In this document: one piece after another, positions 52,347 to 60,978 of the stretch
How positions within the stretch are numbered: position 1 is the stretch's first letter
Layout: the number at the start of each line of letters is the position of its first letter
Assembly: GCA_026709625.1 (NCBI GenBank)
Contig: JAPOSR010000064.1
Span: 49,005 to 113,004 of the forward strand
Direction: 5' to 3'
Source: Chloroflexota bacterium
GTDB taxonomy: Bacteria > Chloroflexota > Anaerolineae > Aggregatilineales > Phototrophicaceae
DNA length: 64,000 bases
Program-made: the position numbers and the translations under genes
The notes under the pieces: generated by a model
Told to the model about the DNA's origin: nothing
Databases searched by the model: none
The model's input: only the letters and a program-made list of their open reading frames with translations

Positions 52347-52753
52347 GTGTTTTACTCCTACAGCAATTGAATAGATGGTTTGCATTGCCAACTCCTGCAC
52401 GGGTTTGTCATGCATTGACTGAATGACGGGCGCGCCGGCGGCACCCTGGATTGCCAAAACATCAGGTTAGACCGCGTCGATAGCGCCTCCTTTCGCGTAT
52501 AGGGGTGTTTGAGATGACTTGCGGAAAATCTGCCAGGCAGAGCGGCGCGCCGAGTTCAGAAGCGCTTTGGGAACGCTCTTATGTAGCGGCGCGGGGGGAG
52601 GATGCACCTGTCGATTCATTACCGTCATGAAACCCTGTGCAGCAAGCAAATAGAGCCAGTAGCGTGTACATACAGCAATAATTCATATGCCAATCTAACA
52701 CAGCTTGTGACAATTTGCAAAGGCGAGTTGTGGTGAATTTGGCCTGCGCAGAA

Positions 52754-52804
52754 TGCTTGCCCCCTCGCTCATTTTTTGGAAAAGGGCTTGGGGCGGGGGA
52801 CGGC
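52754..52804. repeat. GC-rich repeat core fragment in the 52347-52876 gap
   Basis: CTCGCTCATTTTTTGGAAAAGG followed by CTTGGGGCGGGGGAC is a worn core of the dispersed element. The rest of this 530-bp gap is the leader of the binding-protein operon and shows no gene; its short ORFs are not convincing. Confidence 0.45.
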
Positions 52805-52876
52805 GCGAAATACCCTACACAGCCAAGCCAACGCTCGACTATACTGCCCACAAATCACCTGCGAGGCGCCAGCGAT

Positions 52877-53275
52877 TTGTACCAGCCAAACCAAAAACCC
52901 ACCCCATTGCCCAAGCTGATCCTCATCCTCGTCGGCTCGTCGGTGGCGATGATCGCCTTGATCTTGCTGCTGGCTGATGTCAAATGCCATTATGACATCG
53001 AGAATTGGTGGGCGGCACCGTATCCCGACGCTGAAACAGTGGATTTGCAATACGATCTGTTTCGACCGCGCGCGCTGGGCGAGACGCGCTGGGTCCTGGA
53101 AACTGCTGACGATGAAGACACCGTTCGCAAGTTCTATCAAGACTTAACCCTGGAGATATTGAACTCTGGCCGGACGCGCGGGCTGGCTTGGGCTGAACGT
53201 TTTATCCAATCAATTGAAAAGCCCGACGGCAGCAAGGCGACGCGCATCGTGCTGTTCAGCGCCTGCGGCACCTGA
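52877..53275 (+). CDS. Small membrane-anchored protein of unknown function
   Basis: About 132 aa if it starts at a TTG at 52877, which has GAGGCG eight bases upstream; the longer track ORF runs into repeat DNA. One N-terminal membrane helix (LILILVGSSVAMIALILLLA) then a soluble domain of about 95 residues (DIENWWAAPYPDAETVDLQ, DTVRKFYQDLTLEIL) facing outside. No family recognised. Confidence 0.6.
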   Translation: MYQPNQKPTPLPKLILILVGSSVAMIALILLLADVKCHYDIENWWAAPYPDAETVDLQYDLFRPRALGETRWVLETADDEDTVRKFYQDLTLEILNSGRTRGLAWAERFIQSIEKPDGSKATRIVLFSACGT

Positions 53276-53296
53276 TCGCCAGTTTGCTGAGTCCGC

Positions 53297-54184
53297 ATGA
53301 AGATCGCCGCCTTCCCCAAATGCTACCTGGAAGCCATCGCCGCTGGCGACATGACCGTCTTCGCGTGGATTGAGATGGCTCGTCAGCTGCCCGCCGAGGG
53401 CTTGGAGATGTACGAGGGCTTCTTCACCAGCCTCGCCGACAGCTATATCAACAGCGTGGGAGAGGCCATCGCCGCGGCTGGCTTCGCTATGCCCATGCTC
53501 TGTTGTTCGCCCGATTTCACCAACCCTGACAAAGCGGCTCGGCAACGGGCTATCGACCGCGAAATCCGCATGATTCGCATTACGCGCCTGCTGGGCGGGC
53601 AAGGCGCGGTCTGCCGCGTGCTCAGCGGCCAGCGCTATCCCGAGGTCTCCCGCCAGCAGGGCATCGAATGGGTCGTCGAGTGCATCGAGCAGGTCCTCCC
53701 CGCCGCGCGCGAGCAGGGTGTCGTGCTGGGCTTGGAAAATCACTACAAAGACGGCTTTTGGCGCTATCCCGAGTTCGCCCAGAAAATGGATGTCTTCCTG
53801 GAATTGCTGGATGCCATCCCCGAGCGCGAGTATTTTGGCGTGCAATACGATCCGTCCAACGCCATTGTGGCTGGTGATGATCCCTTGGAGCTGCTGCGGG
53901 CGGTGGCGGGGCGGGTCGTCAGCATGCACGCCAGCGACCGCTTTCTTGCGCTGGGCGCGAGTTTGGAGTCCCTGCGCAGCAGCGATGGCACGATCGGTTA
54001 TGCGCCAGAATTGCAGCATGGCGTCACCGGGCGCGGCTTGAACGATTACGATGCCATCTTCGCCATCCTGCGCGATGCCGGCTACAGTGGCTGGGTCAGC
54101 ATCGAAGATGGCATGAACGGCTTGGACGAAATGCGTGAATCGCTGCTTTTTTTGCATACAATGCGCGACAGACATTTTTCATAA
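53297..54184 (+). CDS. Sugar phosphate isomerase/epimerase (xylose isomerase-like TIM barrel)
   Basis: 295 aa. Metal-site residues are in VVLGLENHYKDGFWR (Glu), YFGVQYDPSNAIVAGDDP (Asp region), VVSMHASDRFLALG (His) and WVSIEDGMNGLDEM (Glu near the end), the usual AP-endonuclease-2 family order. Such enzymes isomerise keto/aldo sugars or inosose. It starts a pair with the Zn dehydrogenase (38-bp gap), and faces away from the Gfo/Idh cluster, with which it may cooperate. Confidence 0.9.
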   Translation: MKIAAFPKCYLEAIAAGDMTVFAWIEMARQLPAEGLEMYEGFFTSLADSYINSVGEAIAAAGFAMPMLCCSPDFTNPDKAARQRAIDREIRMIRITRLLGGQGAVCRVLSGQRYPEVSRQQGIEWVVECIEQVLPAAREQGVVLGLENHYKDGFWRYPEFAQKMDVFLELLDAIPEREYFGVQYDPSNAIVAGDDPLELLRAVAGRVVSMHASDRFLALGASLESLRSSDGTIGYAPELQHGVTGRGLNDYDAIFAILRDAGYSGWVSIEDGMNGLDEMRESLLFLHTMRDRHFS

Positions 54185-54221
54185 TGGGCAGATCGCTCGC
54201 GCGACCGCGAAGGGACGGGAC

Positions 54222-55265
54222 ATGCAAGCGCTGATCAAATATGGACGCGCCGACAAAAATGTGGAATTGCGCGAGATCTCCCAGCCAGCCGACCCCGCGC
54301 CCGGTCATGTCATCGTGCAGGTGCGGGCGGCCGGGGTCTGTGGCAGCGACCTGCACATGTGGCGCGAACAACAAAGCTGGGAGGTCAAGCTGCCGCTTGT
54401 GCTGGGCCACGAATTTTGTGGCACGATCGCGGCGATTGGCGATGGCGTGCGCGGCTTTGCCGAGGGCGACCGCGTGGCGGTAGAGACGGCGGCGAAAGTC
54501 TGCGGCGTCTGCGCCTACTGCCACAGCGGCAATTATAACCAGTGCCCGGGGCGGCTGGGCTATGGCGCGCTCTATGACGGCGCGTTCACGCAGTTTGTCT
54601 GCGCTCGCCAGCAGATTTTGCATCATATCCCGGACAATGTGCCTTTCGAGCATGCCTCGCTGACCGAGCCGATCTGCGTGGCCTACAACGCGCTGGTGGA
54701 AAAAACGCCGGTTGTGAAGCCGGGCGACCGGGTGGTCATTCAAGGCCCAGGCCCCATCGGCATGATGGCGCTGCTGGTGGCTAAGCTGCGCGGCGCGGGC
54801 GAGCTCATTATGCTGGGCACGCGGCGCGACAAACGGCGTCTGGTTGTGGCGGCTGCAATCGGCGCGACGCACACGCTTGATATCGATGAGCGCGACCCGC
54901 TGGAATTGATCCGCGAGTTGGGCGATGGTTTTGGTGCCGACCTGGTGGTCGATTGCAGCGGCGTTTCTGTCGCGCTTCGCCAAGCGATGCAGTTGGCGCG
55001 CCCCAACGGCATCATCACCAAGATCGGCTGGGGACCGCAGCCACTGGGTTTCTCGCTGGATCCGCTGGTGCAAAAGGCGGTGACCTTGCAAGGCAGCTTC
55101 AGCCATTTGCACAGCACCTGGGAGCGGGCGCTGGGCTTATTGAGCAGCGGGCAGATCGACCTAGCGCCCATCATCGGCGGCGTGTATCCGCTGGCGGATT
55201 GGCAAGCGGCTTTTGAGCGGATGGAAGCCGGCGGCAATGTGAAGTCGGTGCTGCTGCCCAGCTAG
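54222..55265 (+). CDS. Zinc-dependent medium-chain dehydrogenase, sorbitol dehydrogenase/threonine dehydrogenase-like
   Basis: About 347 aa from the ATG at 54222 (MQALIKYGRADKNVEL, AGGGACGGGA upstream). Catalytic zinc: VCGSDLHMW and LGHEFCGTIAAIG; structural zinc: CGVCAYCHSGNYNQC; the Rossmann motif is GPGPIGMMALLVAK. NAD(P)-dependent polyol oxidation is likely, linked with the isomerase just upstream. Confidence 0.93.
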   Translation: MQALIKYGRADKNVELREISQPADPAPGHVIVQVRAAGVCGSDLHMWREQQSWEVKLPLVLGHEFCGTIAAIGDGVRGFAEGDRVAVETAAKVCGVCAYCHSGNYNQCPGRLGYGALYDGAFTQFVCARQQILHHIPDNVPFEHASLTEPICVAYNALVEKTPVVKPGDRVVIQGPGPIGMMALLVAKLRGAGELIMLGTRRDKRRLVVAAAIGATHTLDIDERDPLELIRELGDGFGADLVVDCSGVSVALRQAMQLARPNGIITKIGWGPQPLGFSLDPLVQKAVTLQGSFSHLHSTWERALGLLSSGQIDLAPIIGGVYPLADWQAAFERMEAGGNVKSVLLPS

Positions 55266-55850
55266 TCAAAGCGCAGTCGACAGCCCCAGCTCGCCCAGCG
55301 CCCGCCGCAGCGCCTCCAGCGGCAACCCAACCACATTGCTGTAACTGCCTTCGATGCGCGCCACGGGGTGAAATTTTGTGTTTTGGATGGCATAGCCGCC
55401 AGCTTTGTCAAATGGATCGCCACTGGCGATGTATGTGGCGATTTCGCCTTCGCTGTAATCGCGCATGTGCACGGTGGTGCGGGCATGACGGGTGATGATG
55501 CGCGGGAAATCGCCAACCCGCCGCACGGTGAAGCCGCTGATGACGGTGTGCGCTTGCCCGCGCAGACGCAGCAGCATGGCTTGGGCGACTCGGGCATCCG
55601 GTGGCTTGCCGAGCAGATCGCCATGCTGTTCGACGATGGTATCCGCAGCGATGATGAGGCTGGGCTGGGGGTTGATATGCGCCAGGACGGCGGCGGCTTT
55701 TTGTCTGCTGAGGCGCTGCGCATACTCGACCAGGTCTTCGGCAGGCAGCCGTGATTCGTCGATGGCGGGCACGATGATGTCAAAGCGCAATCCCAGGCGG
55801 GCGAGCAGCTGTTTGCGGCGAGGCGATGAAGAAGCGAGGATGATGCGCAT
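55266..55850 (-). CDS. maf: Maf family nucleoside triphosphate pyrophosphatase
   Basis: About 194 aa from MRIILASSSPRRKQLL. Family motifs: SSSPRR, PAIDESRLPAEDLVEYAQRL, SLIIAADTIVEQHGDLLGKP and GGYAIQ followed by VGLPLEAL. Hydrolyses modified or canonical NTPs (dTTP/UTP type, as in YhdE) and influences cell division. Upstream MAPM at 55859 is an alternative start. Convergent with the Zn dehydrogenase, stops adjacent. Confidence 0.93.
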   Translation of the reverse strand: MRIILASSSPRRKQLLARLGLRFDIIVPAIDESRLPAEDLVEYAQRLSRQKAAAVLAHINPQPSLIIAADTIVEQHGDLLGKPPDARVAQAMLLRLRGQAHTVISGFTVRRVGDFPRIITRHARTTVHMRDYSEGEIATYIASGDPFDKAGGYAIQNTKFHPVARIEGSYSNVVGLPLEALRRALGELGLSTAL

Positions 55851-55973
55851 GGGCGCCATGTTACCCGCAGGCACCTTGTTCGCCCACTTCGAAACGAGGG
55901 CGAGGCTCGGCGAGCAAGAAGTAAGAAGCGCGTAAATTCGACCAGACGCGCCACCGCTGCGGCGATTTTTCGT

Positions 55974-55979
55974 TATAAT
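55974..55979 (+). promoter_or_regulatory. -10 hexamer of the Bax-inhibitor-1 gene
   Basis: Consensus TATAAT about 62 bp before the ATG at 56042; no clear -35. An AGGAGG site lies in the leader. Confidence 0.45.
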
Positions 55980-56041
55980 TCACATCAGGAATCGCAATAT
56001 AGCCTTGTCGCGCAGCGATATTGGGCTTAGGAGGCAGGCAC

Positions 56042-56761
56042 ATGTATATGGGAAGCGATGGATTTATGATTGACGCGCAAAAGAGCAAGGGCAAGCCGCT
56101 GGCCGGCGCGCAGCTGAATGCGGTGATGCGCAATGTCTATGGCTGGATGACCATGGGCTTGCTGGTGACGGCGGCCATCGCGCTGGGCGTCAGCAACAGC
56201 GGCATGATACCCAGCCAGACGGTGATGCTGGTCGCGGTCTTTGCGCAGCTGGGCATCGTCTTTGGTTTGAGTTTTGCCATCAAACGCATATCGGCGACGG
56301 CGGCGGGCATGCTTTTCTTCGTATACTCGGCGCTGACGGGGCTGACGCTTTCGATCATATTCGTGGCGTTCACACTGGGCTCGATTGCGGCGGCTTTCTT
56401 CAGCACGGCTGGCGTCTTCGCGGCGATGACCCTAGTCGGGCTGACGACCAATGTCGATCTGAGCAAGTACAGCGCCTACTTTATGATGGGCTTGCTGGGC
56501 TTGATCATCGCCAGCCTAGTCAACCTCTTCCTGGGCAGCACGATGATCGAATTTGTCATCAGCATCTTTGGCGTGCTGCTGTTCACAGGTTTGACAGCCT
56601 ATGATACCCAGCGCATCGCGGCGATGGCGGCTGATCCGCGCATGATGGTGGATGCCGAAAGCACGCTGAAGTTCAGCATCATGGGGGCGCTCACGCTGTA
56701 TCTCGACTTCATCAACCTGTTCATCTTTATGCTGCGTCTCTTCGGCGGCAGTCGAGAATAA
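56042..56761 (+). CDS. Bax inhibitor-1/YccA family membrane protein
   Basis: About 239 aa, with AGGAGG before the ATG at 56042 (MYMGSDGFMID). Seven hydrophobic segments; the family markers are VMRNVYGWMTMGLLVTAAIA, YSALTGLTLSII and YDTQRI near the last helices. BI-1 proteins are pH-sensitive calcium leak channels in studied homologues. Confidence 0.93.
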   Translation: MYMGSDGFMIDAQKSKGKPLAGAQLNAVMRNVYGWMTMGLLVTAAIALGVSNSGMIPSQTVMLVAVFAQLGIVFGLSFAIKRISATAAGMLFFVYSALTGLTLSIIFVAFTLGSIAAAFFSTAGVFAAMTLVGLTTNVDLSKYSAYFMMGLLGLIIASLVNLFLGSTMIEFVISIFGVLLFTGLTAYDTQRIAAMAADPRMMVDAESTLKFSIMGALTLYLDFINLFIFMLRLFGGSRE

Positions 56762-56842
56762 CTCTCTGCAAACCGCCCTCCCAGCCCTTGTCGGGGCGAC
56801 TCTTGGGGTCGCCCGCTGTTTCCTGCCTGGCTCTGCCGGGGC

Positions 56843-58066
56843 TCAGCGCGTCTTGCGTCTGCGATAGCTGAGCAGAACCAGGGTGGCGAACAGGCCGCTG
56901 GCCGCCCACAGCAGAAAAGGCACATTCAGCGCTAGGGTTGAAAACGCATTGCCCAGCGCTGGCGTGACGGATGTGCCGAGGTTTTGCCAGATGCCGCCGA
57001 AGCCCAGCGCGCTGCCCATCAAGGCGATATCCAAGCCCTCGACCTCGGTGATCGAGGCGCCTTTCAGCGCCATGAAGCTGTCAAAGCAGCAGCCTGCCAA
57101 AGCCATCGCCAGCAGCACGCCCCAATAACTATCGCCCACCAAGAACATCAGCGCTGTGCCGATGCTCATCATAGTCGTGCAAAATGCCATGACCAGTTTG
57201 CGATTGCCCAGCCGGTCGGACAAATGCGAAAGCGGCACGACACTGACCAGGCTGCAAAAGAAGAAGACCGTGATGGCTGTATCCGCCTCGACCGCGCTCC
57301 AGCCGATTTCGCGCAGGTAGGTGGGCACATAGCCGACCAAGCCGCGCATCAAGCCCAGCACGCCAAACACCGCCAGCGCGATCACCCACAGTTCGCGGAA
57401 GCGCGCCACCATCCGCAGGCTGCGCAGTATCCCGCGCAGGTCGAGTGGCTGGGTGGGACGGCGCGCTCGGTTGGGTGGATGCACAAAATACCACAGCGCC
57501 GCCATCGCAACCGCGCAAATGCCCAGAGCGATCAGCACATTGCGCCAGCCACCCAGCAGCGGCGAAAGCGTTGTGGCGCTCAAACGCGAACCCAGCATCA
57601 ATCCGGTGGCGAACCCGGCCGACATGACGCCCGACGCGAAGCCCAGCTGGCGCGAGGCAAACCACTCGCGGTTCAGTTTGACGAAGTTCATGGGCAAAAT
57701 GGGCTGTACCATGCCAAACAAAAATGAGGTGATAAACAGCGACCAAAAATCCACCGCAAAGCCACGCAGCGCGCCGCTGACCCCCGTGGCGAGGCACAGC
57801 AGCACCAAGGTGCGCCGCGTGCCGAAGTAGTCGATGAAGCCGCCGCCCAGCACCGATGTGAAGATGCCCATCACCGAGCCGACGCCCCAGATCATGCCAA
57901 TCTGCACCAGATCCAGCCCCAGCGACTCGGCGACCTCGCTGAACATGGCCGACAAGCCAGTTGTGGGGAAGCCCATGACGATGAAGCCAGACAAAGTGAC
58001 CATAGCCAGAATCACCCAGCGGTAAGGCGAGTCGGTGCGATGAGCTTGGTCGAGGGGCGGCGACAT
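56843..58066 (-). CDS. Major facilitator superfamily transporter
   Basis: 407 aa with twelve hydrophobic segments: YRWVILAMVTLSGFIVMGFP at the start, GGGFIDYFGTRRTLVLLC as the loop 2-3 motif, and LSHLSDRLGNRKLVM as its repeat in the second half. Resembles nitrate/oxalate or monocarboxylate-type carriers only in general. Stands alone on the minus strand between BI-1 and the molybdoenzyme gene. Confidence 0.9.
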   Translation of the reverse strand: MSPPLDQAHRTDSPYRWVILAMVTLSGFIVMGFPTTGLSAMFSEVAESLGLDLVQIGMIWGVGSVMGIFTSVLGGGFIDYFGTRRTLVLLCLATGVSGALRGFAVDFWSLFITSFLFGMVQPILPMNFVKLNREWFASRQLGFASGVMSAGFATGLMLGSRLSATTLSPLLGGWRNVLIALGICAVAMAALWYFVHPPNRARRPTQPLDLRGILRSLRMVARFRELWVIALAVFGVLGLMRGLVGYVPTYLREIGWSAVEADTAITVFFFCSLVSVVPLSHLSDRLGNRKLVMAFCTTMMSIGTALMFLVGDSYWGVLLAMALAGCCFDSFMALKGASITEVEGLDIALMGSALGFGGIWQNLGTSVTPALGNAFSTLALNVPFLLWAASGLFATLVLLSYRRRKTR

Positions 58067-58198
58067 GTTGCATCCAGCAGCTTGTCAACAGTGTCGCAAT
58101 CGTAACGCGCGCGGCGTGAAAATGATACGGCGCTTGTGCAACTGCGCGCGATGTGTTCCAATCCCTTCCTGTCAGGCAGCATTGGGAGGGGTAGCGCC

Positions 58199-58822
58199 AT
58201 GTCTTATCTATCGCGGCGAGCCAAAGAAAAAGACATGCGGGCGGCGGGCCGGCTGCCGGACGGACAGTCGCTGACCGAAAAATTTCCTGTGCTGACCTAT
58301 GGTCCCACACCGTCTTTTGAGCCAGCCAGTTGGGATCTGCGCGTGTTTGGCGCGGTGGAACAGCCACGGCGCTGGACTTGGGGCGAGTTCGCCCAGCTGC
58401 CGCGCGGCGAGATCACTTGTGACATCCATTGCGTCACGCGCTGGAGCAAGTTCGATACGCAATGGGAGGGCGTCTTCTTCCGCGACTTCCTGCGCGAGCT
58501 GCGGTTGACGAGCGAGGCGCGCTATGTCATCGCCCACTGCGAATATGGCTATACGACCAACTTGCCGCTTTCGGTCATGGACGATGACGATGTTATGCTG
58601 GCGGTCAAATACGAAGGTCGCTGGCTGCATGAGCCAGACTTGATCGAGCATGGCGGGCCGCTGCGCACGTTGGTGCCCAAACGGTACTTTTGGAAGAGCG
58701 CCAAGTTTCTGCGCGCGCTGGAATTCAGCCCCGTAGACAAGCCGGGCTTCTGGGAGCAAGGCGGCTACCACAACGAAGGCGACCCTTTCCAGGAGCAGCG
58801 CATGCGCCGCCGCAGATGGTAG
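58199..58822 (+). CDS. Sulfite-oxidase-like molybdopterin oxidoreductase
   Basis: About 207 aa, GGGAGGGG before the ATG at 58199 ([14 protein letters not shown]). The molybdenum-ligating Cys is in [52 protein letters not shown] and [18 protein letters not shown] are hallmarks of the short cytoplasmic form. It has no Tat signal, unlike YedY/MsrP. The substrate is unknown. The MOSC protein at 28.5 kb also relates to molybdenum cofactor but is distant. Confidence 0.92.
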   Translation: MSYLSRRAKEKDMRAAGRLPDGQSLTEKFPVLTYGPTPSFEPASWDLRVFGAVEQPRRWTWGEFAQLPRGEITCDIHCVTRWSKFDTQWEGVFFRDFLRELRLTSEARYVIAHCEYGYTTNLPLSVMDDDDVMLAVKYEGRWLHEPDLIEHGGPLRTLVPKRYFWKSAKFLRALEFSPVDKPGFWEQGGYHNEGDPFQEQRMRRRRW

Positions 58823-58847
58823 ACTGGGGAGCCCTCGAATAGGCGGG

Positions 58848-59043
58848 GGGAGTGGCGATTTTTGTGGATACGCGTTGCTTTGCCCCCCGTCCCAAACCGC
58901 TCCCCGACCGCCTGTGTCTACGCGGCGCAAAATGAGGGAGGGGCTACCATGCTGCGGAAGCGCAGGAAAAACTCCCCTTCCCTCGTTCTGGGGGCAAGGG
59001 GCCGGGGGATGGGGGTTGCCATATCCACGCATTCACCACTCGC
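58848..59043 (+). mobile_element. Dispersed TIR element, full copy
   Basis: Both ends present: GGGAGTGGCGATTTTTGTGG on the left and GCCATATCCACGCATTCACC then ACTCG on the right, with the complete core. The left third contains an insertion-like change (CCGACCGCCTGTGTCTACGC) compared with the reference. No clear target duplication. It fills the 58823-59124 gap. Confidence 0.78.
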
Positions 59044-59124
59044 CAGCCGTGACTCGCTTTGTGATTTCACGTGAATTGTGGCAGAATCTTCCGCAGCGCA
59101 AGCTGAAGACGAAAGCGAAATGCC

Positions 59125-60225
59125 ATGCAGATGCAAGCCGCGATTTTGACCGCAGCGCACAGTCCTTTTCGCATCGAGACAGTCGAAATCGCTGCGCCAC
59201 AAGCTGGCGAAGTCCGCGTAAAGATGGCGGCGGCTGGCGTCTGCCACAGCGACTGGCATGTTGTCGAAGGCAATACGCAATACCCGATGCCCATCATCTG
59301 CGGGCATGAAGGCGCGGGATTGGTCGAGTCAGTTGGCGCAGGCGTCGCCAGCGTCAAGCCCGGCGACCGCGTTACGCTCAGCTTCCGTCCCGATTGCGGC
59401 GAGTGTTTTTATTGCTTAAACGACAAGCCGGTGCTCTGCGAGACCTTTACGCCTCAGCTGCGCGCGGGCACGCAAGCCGATGGCAGCAGCCGCTTGCGTT
59501 GGCGAGGTGCGCCCCTCTATATCTTCACTGGCTTGGGCTGCTTTGCCGAATATGTGGTCGTGCCCGAGCAGAGCTGCGTGCCGATCCGCGCCGATGTGCC
59601 GCTGGAGGTGGCGGCGCTGGTGGGCTGCGCGGTGTCGACGGGCGTGGGCGCGGCGCTGTATACAGCCGAAGTGCGCGCTGGGCAGAGCGTGGCGGTGTAT
59701 GGCGCGGGCGGCGTCGGCTTGAATATCATCCAGGGCGCGGCGCTGGCGGGCGCGCATCCCATCATCGCGATCGATACCAACAGCAGCAAAATGGAGATCG
59801 CCCGCGAGTTCGGCGCGACGCACACGCTGTATTCAGATGATAGCGTCGTGAATGGCATCCAAGAACTGACCGGCGGACGCGGCGCGGACCATGTCTTCGA
59901 GTCGGTGGGCTTGACGGCGCTGCAAGAGGCGGCTTTGGCAGCGACGCGACCGGGCGGGATGTTGACGCTGGTGGGCTTGTCGCCGATGGGCAGCGGCACG
60001 AACCTGCCCGGCGCCATCATCACGCGCACTGAGAAGACCATCCGCGGCAGCTATTATGGCAGCGTGCAGCCTCGCCGTGATTTCCCGCGCTTCTTGGACT
60101 GGTACGCTGAGGGACGGCTGAAGCTGGATGAGCTGGTCACGCGCCGCTACCGACTGGACGAGATCAACGAAGCCTATGCGTCCATGCTGACCGGCGCGGT
60201 GGCAAGGGGCGTGATTGTGTTTTAA
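59125..60225 (+). CDS. Zinc-dependent alcohol dehydrogenase (class III-like)
   Basis: 366 aa. Catalytic zinc: GVCHSDWHVVEG and CGHEGAGLVESVG; structural zinc in CGECFYCLNDKPVLCE; the long insertion before the Rossmann fold (TGLGCFAEYVVVPEQSCVPI) and YGAGGVGLNIIQGAAL are typical of glutathione-dependent formaldehyde dehydrogenase-like and related bacterial enzymes. The natural substrate is not certain. Confidence 0.92.
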   Translation: MQMQAAILTAAHSPFRIETVEIAAPQAGEVRVKMAAAGVCHSDWHVVEGNTQYPMPIICGHEGAGLVESVGAGVASVKPGDRVTLSFRPDCGECFYCLNDKPVLCETFTPQLRAGTQADGSSRLRWRGAPLYIFTGLGCFAEYVVVPEQSCVPIRADVPLEVAALVGCAVSTGVGAALYTAEVRAGQSVAVYGAGGVGLNIIQGAALAGAHPIIAIDTNSSKMEIAREFGATHTLYSDDSVVNGIQELTGGRGADHVFESVGLTALQEAALAATRPGGMLTLVGLSPMGSGTNLPGAIITRTEKTIRGSYYGSVQPRRDFPRFLDWYAEGRLKLDELVTRRYRLDEINEAYASMLTGAVARGVIVF

Positions 60226-60262
60226 GGATTTGCCTAATATGATGCAGGTTTCCAATGTAGCG

Positions 60263-60892
60263 TTATAAAAAGAGATAGTAGCGAAGCGCTGTCTCAGCAA
60301 CTTCTTTGAGAATGTGAAACATTTCCTCCCGAGTCCATTCAGGTTCTCTGAAGTACATCGATACCGGAGAAAAGTGATTCTTGTCTGAAGAGCCATCTTT
60401 CTTAAAGACATAAGTTCTGTTAAGAGGATAGAACTCGTTCATCATCAAGACCTTCGCCATGACGAATGAGTCTTTTCCATAGTCTTGCTCAAAGTCGGAT
60501 CCCCAGCCGAAGCATACAAAGGGTGTCAAGGGCTCATGATTCATAGCTGCGCGAATGCCTATCAGGTTTTTGCCCAGTCTTTCTATCGCGTTACCTTGCG
60601 CCTGTTTCGGCAGTCCTTCTTTCATTCGCGCTTTATTTGTTCCTTGTTTCTTAACCTCTGACACCAAGACAAGACGACGAAAATCCTTGTCATAATTTTT
60701 AAGCAGCCAAATTACTCCGCCATCTGGTTTTATAGTTCTATTGCTAAACACATGGTCAAATTCATTTCTGGTTTGCGAAGCCCGAATCAAATTAACGAGT
60801 TGACCGAACGAAAGCGAAACATCGTATTCAAGACTAAATCCCCGCAAGTGCTCTGCCATTCTCTCTTGTAAATACGCGATGCAATCTTCCAT
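60263..60892 (-). CDS. EcoRI-family type II restriction endonuclease, 5' part apparently frameshifted
   Basis: The 209-aa reading frame matches EcoRI: SNRTIKPDGGVIWLL (EcoRI has SNSSIKPDGG), VLVSEVKKQGTNKARMKEG (EcoRI VLVAEAKHQG) and QAQGNAIERLGKN (AAGNAIERSHKN). The catalytic Asp of PDGG and the Glu/Lys of SEVK are all present. EcoRI is 277 aa; this ORF lacks the N-terminus. The missing part is found in another frame: an ATG at 60986, overlapping the methyltransferase stop, reads MASSEELRRNTAQHMPK, and removal of one A from an A6 run (60933-60938) joins it to NRESKRSDKAIRLAMEDC. Confidence 0.88.
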   Translation of the reverse strand: MEDCIAYLQERMAEHLRGFSLEYDVSLSFGQLVNLIRASQTRNEFDHVFSNRTIKPDGGVIWLLKNYDKDFRRLVLVSEVKKQGTNKARMKEGLPKQAQGNAIERLGKNLIGIRAAMNHEPLTPFVCFGWGSDFEQDYGKDSFVMAKVLMMNEFYPLNRTYVFKKDGSSDKNHFSPVSMYFREPEWTREEMFHILKEVAETALRYYLFL

Positions 60893-60978
60893 GGCAAGAC
60901 GAATCGCTTTGTCGCTGCGCTTGGATTCGCGGTTTTTTGGGCATGTGCTGAGCTGTATTCCGCCTTAATTCCTCTGAA

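Noticed and set aside
50547-52370. 607-aa plus-strand ORF opposite the family 5 binding protein
   Set aside because: Shadow frame. The minus-strand protein has a signal peptide and clear family motifs throughout.
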